Under the pieces are notes generated by a model. The model saw nothing but the letters and a program-made list of their open reading frames with translations, searched no databases and was not told the DNA's origin. The position numbers and the translations under genes are program-made. From the NCBI GenBank assembly GCA_019638695.1, contig JAHBTG010000006.1, positions 1 through 64,000 on the forward strand: a DNA stretch of 64,000 nt, given 5' to 3'. This DNA is from Bacteroidota bacterium (GTDB taxonomy: Bacteria > Bacteroidota > Bacteroidia > J057 > JAJTIE01). Shown in pieces: positions 61,101 through 64,000 of this stretch; within the stretch, counting starts at the first letter, position 1; the number at the start of each line of letters is the position of its first letter.

Positions 61101-64000
61101 CTTTACGATATCCGCCATTTCTCTTTCGGGTAACGGCCGGCATATTGCTGGTCAGCCTGTTGTTACAGGTTGCTTTCCCCATAGCGGCTTATGCACTCAC
61201 CGGGGGAAGTGCCGCTGGCAGTGTTCAGGGAGATGTGCCCTCCGGCACCACGGATATGGTAGATGTCTTTACCGGGGATTTCAGCTATCGCATTCCGTTG
61301 CTGGATGTGGATGGGTATCCATTGGTCCTTTCTTACAATGCCGGCATAGGCACAGAGCAGGAAGCCGGCTGGGTGGGGCTGGGCTGGTCCTTAAGTCCCG
61401 GGGGGATTAACCGCATGGTGCGCGGTATGCCCGATGACTTTGCCGGAGACCCTGTGCACAGGGAGTTTAATGTGAGAGACCAGGTGGAGATAGGAGGCAC
61501 TGCCAGAATAAAGGCAGAGCTGGCAGGAGAGGATCTTGCCAGGTTCCTGAAGAATATGCCTGAGAATCTTGACGTGCGTGCAGGGGCTACAGCTAGTTTA
61601 ACCGTGAAGCACCGGACGAACCTGGGTATAGACGTGTCCATTGCCGCAGGTATAGGGGCTCAGTTTCAGCCTACCCTCAATAGTTCTTCCAAGCTGATGT
61701 CTGCAGTGAACGTTTCCGGTCAGGCGTATATGGGATACGCTCTCAGCGCTCAGGATGGGATCTCCGCAAATACCAGTCTTTCGGGCAGCCTGGGTCTTTA
61801 CAAACGCGTAGGTGCCGGGTTGGACCTGGGTGGGGAAGTGGGGTATAGCTCCAGAAGAGGACTTGCCCATATCGGGTTTCATGCCGCGGGTGTCGGAGGG
61901 TTAAATTTGAAAGCCTTGAATCTTCGCGGCAAGAGAGGCATCTCCGGTATGATACCCTTAGCTACGCCAACTTATGTGCCCGATAATGAGTACCCTTTTA
62001 ATACGATCATCGAAACCTATTCCGGTGATGCCGGTGGCGCTGTGATATTTTCGTACCTGGGTGGAGGGATTACGTACTTCCGCACGGTAAATACCCTGGC
62101 TACACATGAGATGGAACTCAGGGGCTATGGATATATGGCTTTGCAGCAGGGAAACCCGGCAGGCAGGTCCCTGCTGGATATTAACCGGGAGTACGATGCG
62201 CCCGTGATGGAGAAAACCCCCATACTCCCTCTCGCTAATCTTACCTATGATGTCTATAGTGTGAGCGGACAAGGCGTTGGAGGGGTGTATCGCCCTTTTC
62301 GCAGCGATATCGGCACGCTGTATGACCCCAGGATTGAAAATGGCTCTCGTTCCAGTGCTAGCGGCCTGGAACTGGGGTTTCCTGGCAGCACCGCTTCTTT
62401 CAAGGTGGGTGCTGATCTGGAGAATATCTGGGTAGATTCTCATACAGGCGCCTGGCTTGCCAATGATGGTAACCCGGCTGCCGGCAACTATCGCTTCTCT
62501 GCTCCTGCTGCGGAAGACCCTGCTTACGAACCTTTCTACTTTCGCCAGGTAGATGAAGCGGCCATTACTCTGCTGGATAACACCCCGCTGGCAAATGCCG
62601 GCGGAGAAGACCTGGTGGCCATCCGGGTGGAACCGGGTTTAAGCGAGCCTTTTATGCAGAAAGCTGCCGGTGGGACGGTTACCTATACACAGCCTGATGC
62701 CGCCTTGCAGGGGCGCGAGCGGCGTACCCAGCCCATGACCTTCTTGCCCGCTTCCAAAGGTCATTATGCCTTGGATAAGGACCTGCATAACTATGACCTG
62801 AATACCTTCGCCTTCCAGGATAATCTGCTGGCGCAAAGCAGCACAAATCCTTCCTTTCCCCGTGCGGATGATACTCTTCGTAAAGGCCATCATATTTCTG
62901 AGGTCACTGTTTTGAGAGCGGACGGCGTGCGCTATGTGTATGGAATTCCCGTCTATGTAAGAAACCAGGTAGAGGCCACCTTCGATATCGATAGCTCTGC
63001 CAGCCAGGGTGCGCTTGTGGGGTATACGGAGACGGAGAACAGCACCGGTAACAGCGCAGGTGAGACCCATTTCTATGACAAGACCATCTTGCCGCCGCAT
63101 GCCACCGGCTATCTGCTCACAGGCGTGGTCTCGCCGGATTACCAGGACCTGAAGGGCGATGGCATGACAGAGGACGACTTGGGTAACTACACCCGGTTTA
63201 ACTATACCCGCACGACAGACGCCTATAAGTTCCGCGCTCCTTACAGTGATGCTGTTTTCAATCAGGGCCTGTATGCCAATAACAAAGACCAGAAAGCCAG
63301 TTTTATGTATGGCGAGAAGGAAGACTGGTATGTGCATAGTATTGAGAGCAAGAACTACATTGCCGTTTTCTACCTTTCCGAGAGACAGGACGCTATAGGC
63401 GCTTCCGCTGAAAATCAGTCCTCAGATGCTGCCGGCAGGTCCCAGGGTGCCAGGTCCTATCGTCTTGACAAGATCCGTTTATATGCCCGCAAGGATCTTA
63501 AGGAAAATGCAGGCAGTGCCGTGCCGCTCAAGACCGTACACTTTGAATATACCTATGAGCTCTGTCCCGGGACGCCGAACAGTGCGGCAGCGGGCGGCGG
63601 CAAGCTGACGCTTAAACGCCTGTTCTTTACCTATGATCTCTCCGAGAAAGCGGTAATGAATACCTATGAATTCCATTATGCCAATAACCCCGCCTATGGA
63701 CACCTGGCACATGATGCCTGGGGATATTACAAAGCCGCCGATGCCAATCAGCAATACTTTGGGGCGCCCTTCTCTCTCAATAATGCAGAGTTTCCTTATG
63801 TGATCCAGGACAAGACCCTGGCAGACCAGTACTCATCCGCCTGGTGTCTGAATAAGATTGACCTGCCCACCGGGGGGAGCATAGAGATTACGTATGAGTC
63901 GGATGACTACGCCTATGTGCAGAATGAGCGTGCTTCCGTCATGCAGGTGCTGGAAGGCGTTAGCAAGGAGCCCAATGAAACTGGCGGCGGCAACGATATG
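61097..64000 (+). CDS. RHS/SpvB-type giant protein, N-terminal 968 residues (runs off window)
   Basis: The frame is open from ATG 61097 (ATGA with the lipoprotein gene) to the window end. A signal peptide (FLFRVTAGILLVSLLLQVAFPIAAYA) is followed by GSVQGDVPSGTTDMVDVFTGDFSYRIPLLDVDG and the hallmark GWVGLGWSLSPGGINRMVRGMPDDF, the opening of SpvB/RHS cell-surface proteins of Bacteroidota. A Gly-rich insertion (residues 150-270) is followed by long beta-rich stretches ending YSSAWCLNKIDLPTGGSIEITYESDDY, the standard RHS/TcdB-MID-like lead-in. The C-terminal RHS core and any toxin tip lie beyond base 64000. Confidence 0.85.
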   Translation, partial: MTLRYPPFLFRVTAGILLVSLLLQVAFPIAAYALTGGSAAGSVQGDVPSGTTDMVDVFTGDFSYRIPLLDVDGYPLVLSYNAGIGTEQEAGWVGLGWSLSPGGINRMVRGMPDDFAGDPVHREFNVRDQVEIGGTARIKAELAGEDLARFLKNMPENLDVRAGATASLTVKHRTNLGIDVSIAAGIGAQFQPTLNSSSKLMSAVNVSGQAYMGYALSAQDGISANTSLSGSLGLYKRVGAGLDLGGEVGYSSRRGLAHIGFHAAGVGGLNLKALNLRGKRGISGMIPLATPTYVPDNEYPFNTIIETYSGDAGGAVIFSYLGGGITYFRTVNTLATHEMELRGYGYMALQQGNPAGRSLLDINREYDAPVMEKTPILPLANLTYDVYSVSGQGVGGVYRPFRSDIGTLYDPRIENGSRSSASGLELGFPGSTASFKVGADLENIWVDSHTGAWLANDGNPAAGNYRFSAPAAEDPAYEPFYFRQVDEAAITLLDNTPLANAGGEDLVAIRVEPGLSEPFMQKAAGGTVTYTQPDAALQGRERRTQPMTFLPASKGHYALDKDLHNYDLNTFAFQDNLLAQSSTNPSFPRADDTLRKGHHISEVTVLRADGVRYVYGIPVYVRNQVEATFDIDSSASQGALVGYTETENSTGNSAGETHFYDKTILPPHATGYLLTGVVSPDYQDLKGDGMTEDDLGNYTRFNYTRTTDAYKFRAPYSDAVFNQGLYANNKDQKASFMYGEKEDWYVHSIESKNYIAVFYLSERQDAIGASAENQSSDAAGRSQGARSYRLDKIRLYARKDLKENAGSAVPLKTVHFEYTYELCPGTPNSAAAGGGKLTLKRLFFTYDLSEKAVMNTYEFHYANNPAYGHLAHDAWGYYKAADANQQYFGAPFSLNNAEFPYVIQDKTLADQYSSAWCLNKIDLPTGGSIEITYESDDYAYVQNERASVMQVLEGVSKEPNETGGGNDM

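Overview
The window comes from a member of the Bacteroidota with a fairly high G+C content, most like the Saprospiria/Chitinophagia side of the phylum. The evidence is a type IX secretion (T9SS) sorting domain at the end of a repeat protein, two DUF4836-type lipoproteins, a DUF4476-type protein, a Wzi/RemB-like barrel, BatB/BatC-like genes, WG repeats, an ATP synthase operon ordered I-B-E-F-H-A-G without beta and epsilon, and several promoters of the form TTTG, 18-20 bases, TAnnTTTG, the Bacteroidota primary sigma-factor pattern. Shine-Dalgarno sequences are not obvious, and genes are often coupled by ATGA, TAATG or TTGA overlaps. I found no rRNA, tRNA, CRISPR array, transposase or integrase.

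Layout. 1-9.3 kb: end of a biotin carboxylase gene, then a GT-C type membrane protein, a lipoprotein, a PLP deaminase-like enzyme, two unknown proteins, a DinB protein, WG-repeat and WD40 proteins and a BaiN/HI0933 flavoprotein. 9.4-15.0 kb: arginine deiminase, a CtlX-type citrulline hydrolase, an alpha/beta hydrolase, a DinB_2 protein, hemB (with an FNR-type palindrome upstream) and an enoyl-CoA hydratase, closed by a clear terminator. 15.0-21.4 kb: surface proteins, namely a 24-repeat T9SS substrate, a formylglycine-generating-enzyme-like protein and a Wzi/RemB-like barrel. 21.4-29.0 kb: a PAS protein, BatC- and BatB-like proteins, and a reverse-strand block of two paralogous DUF4836-type lipoproteins, an unusual ABC ATPase and its FtsX-like permease. 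29.0-34.7 kb: ATP synthase operon, whose terminator lies inside the first codons of the next gene.

34.7-49.0 kb: lipoprotein, VOC protein, AI-2E family permease, Bax-inhibitor-1 family protein, DUF4476-type protein, LolD-like ATPase, a RecQ-family helicase with a rearranged C-terminus, pyrG, a polytopic membrane protein, the methionine-salvage genes mtnB-mtnD-mtnC with a fumarylacetoacetase-family enzyme, and a TonB-dependent receptor. 49.1-53.2 kb: small or unrecognised envelope proteins, including a 762-residue coiled-coil plus putative barrel protein.

53.6-64.0 kb is the most interesting part. A divergent XRE-family regulator faces a tightly coupled operon of exported proteins: a SET-domain protein with a signal peptide, a three-LamG protein, a one-LamG protein, an Ig/FN3-like secreted protein, a lipoprotein and the first 968 residues of a SpvB/RHS-type giant protein that runs off the window. 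A strong promoter for this operon overlaps a perfect inverted repeat abutting the regulator start. I propose this as a candidate undescribed surface or polymorphic-toxin-like system. The gene order and domains are read from sequence; the function is inference.
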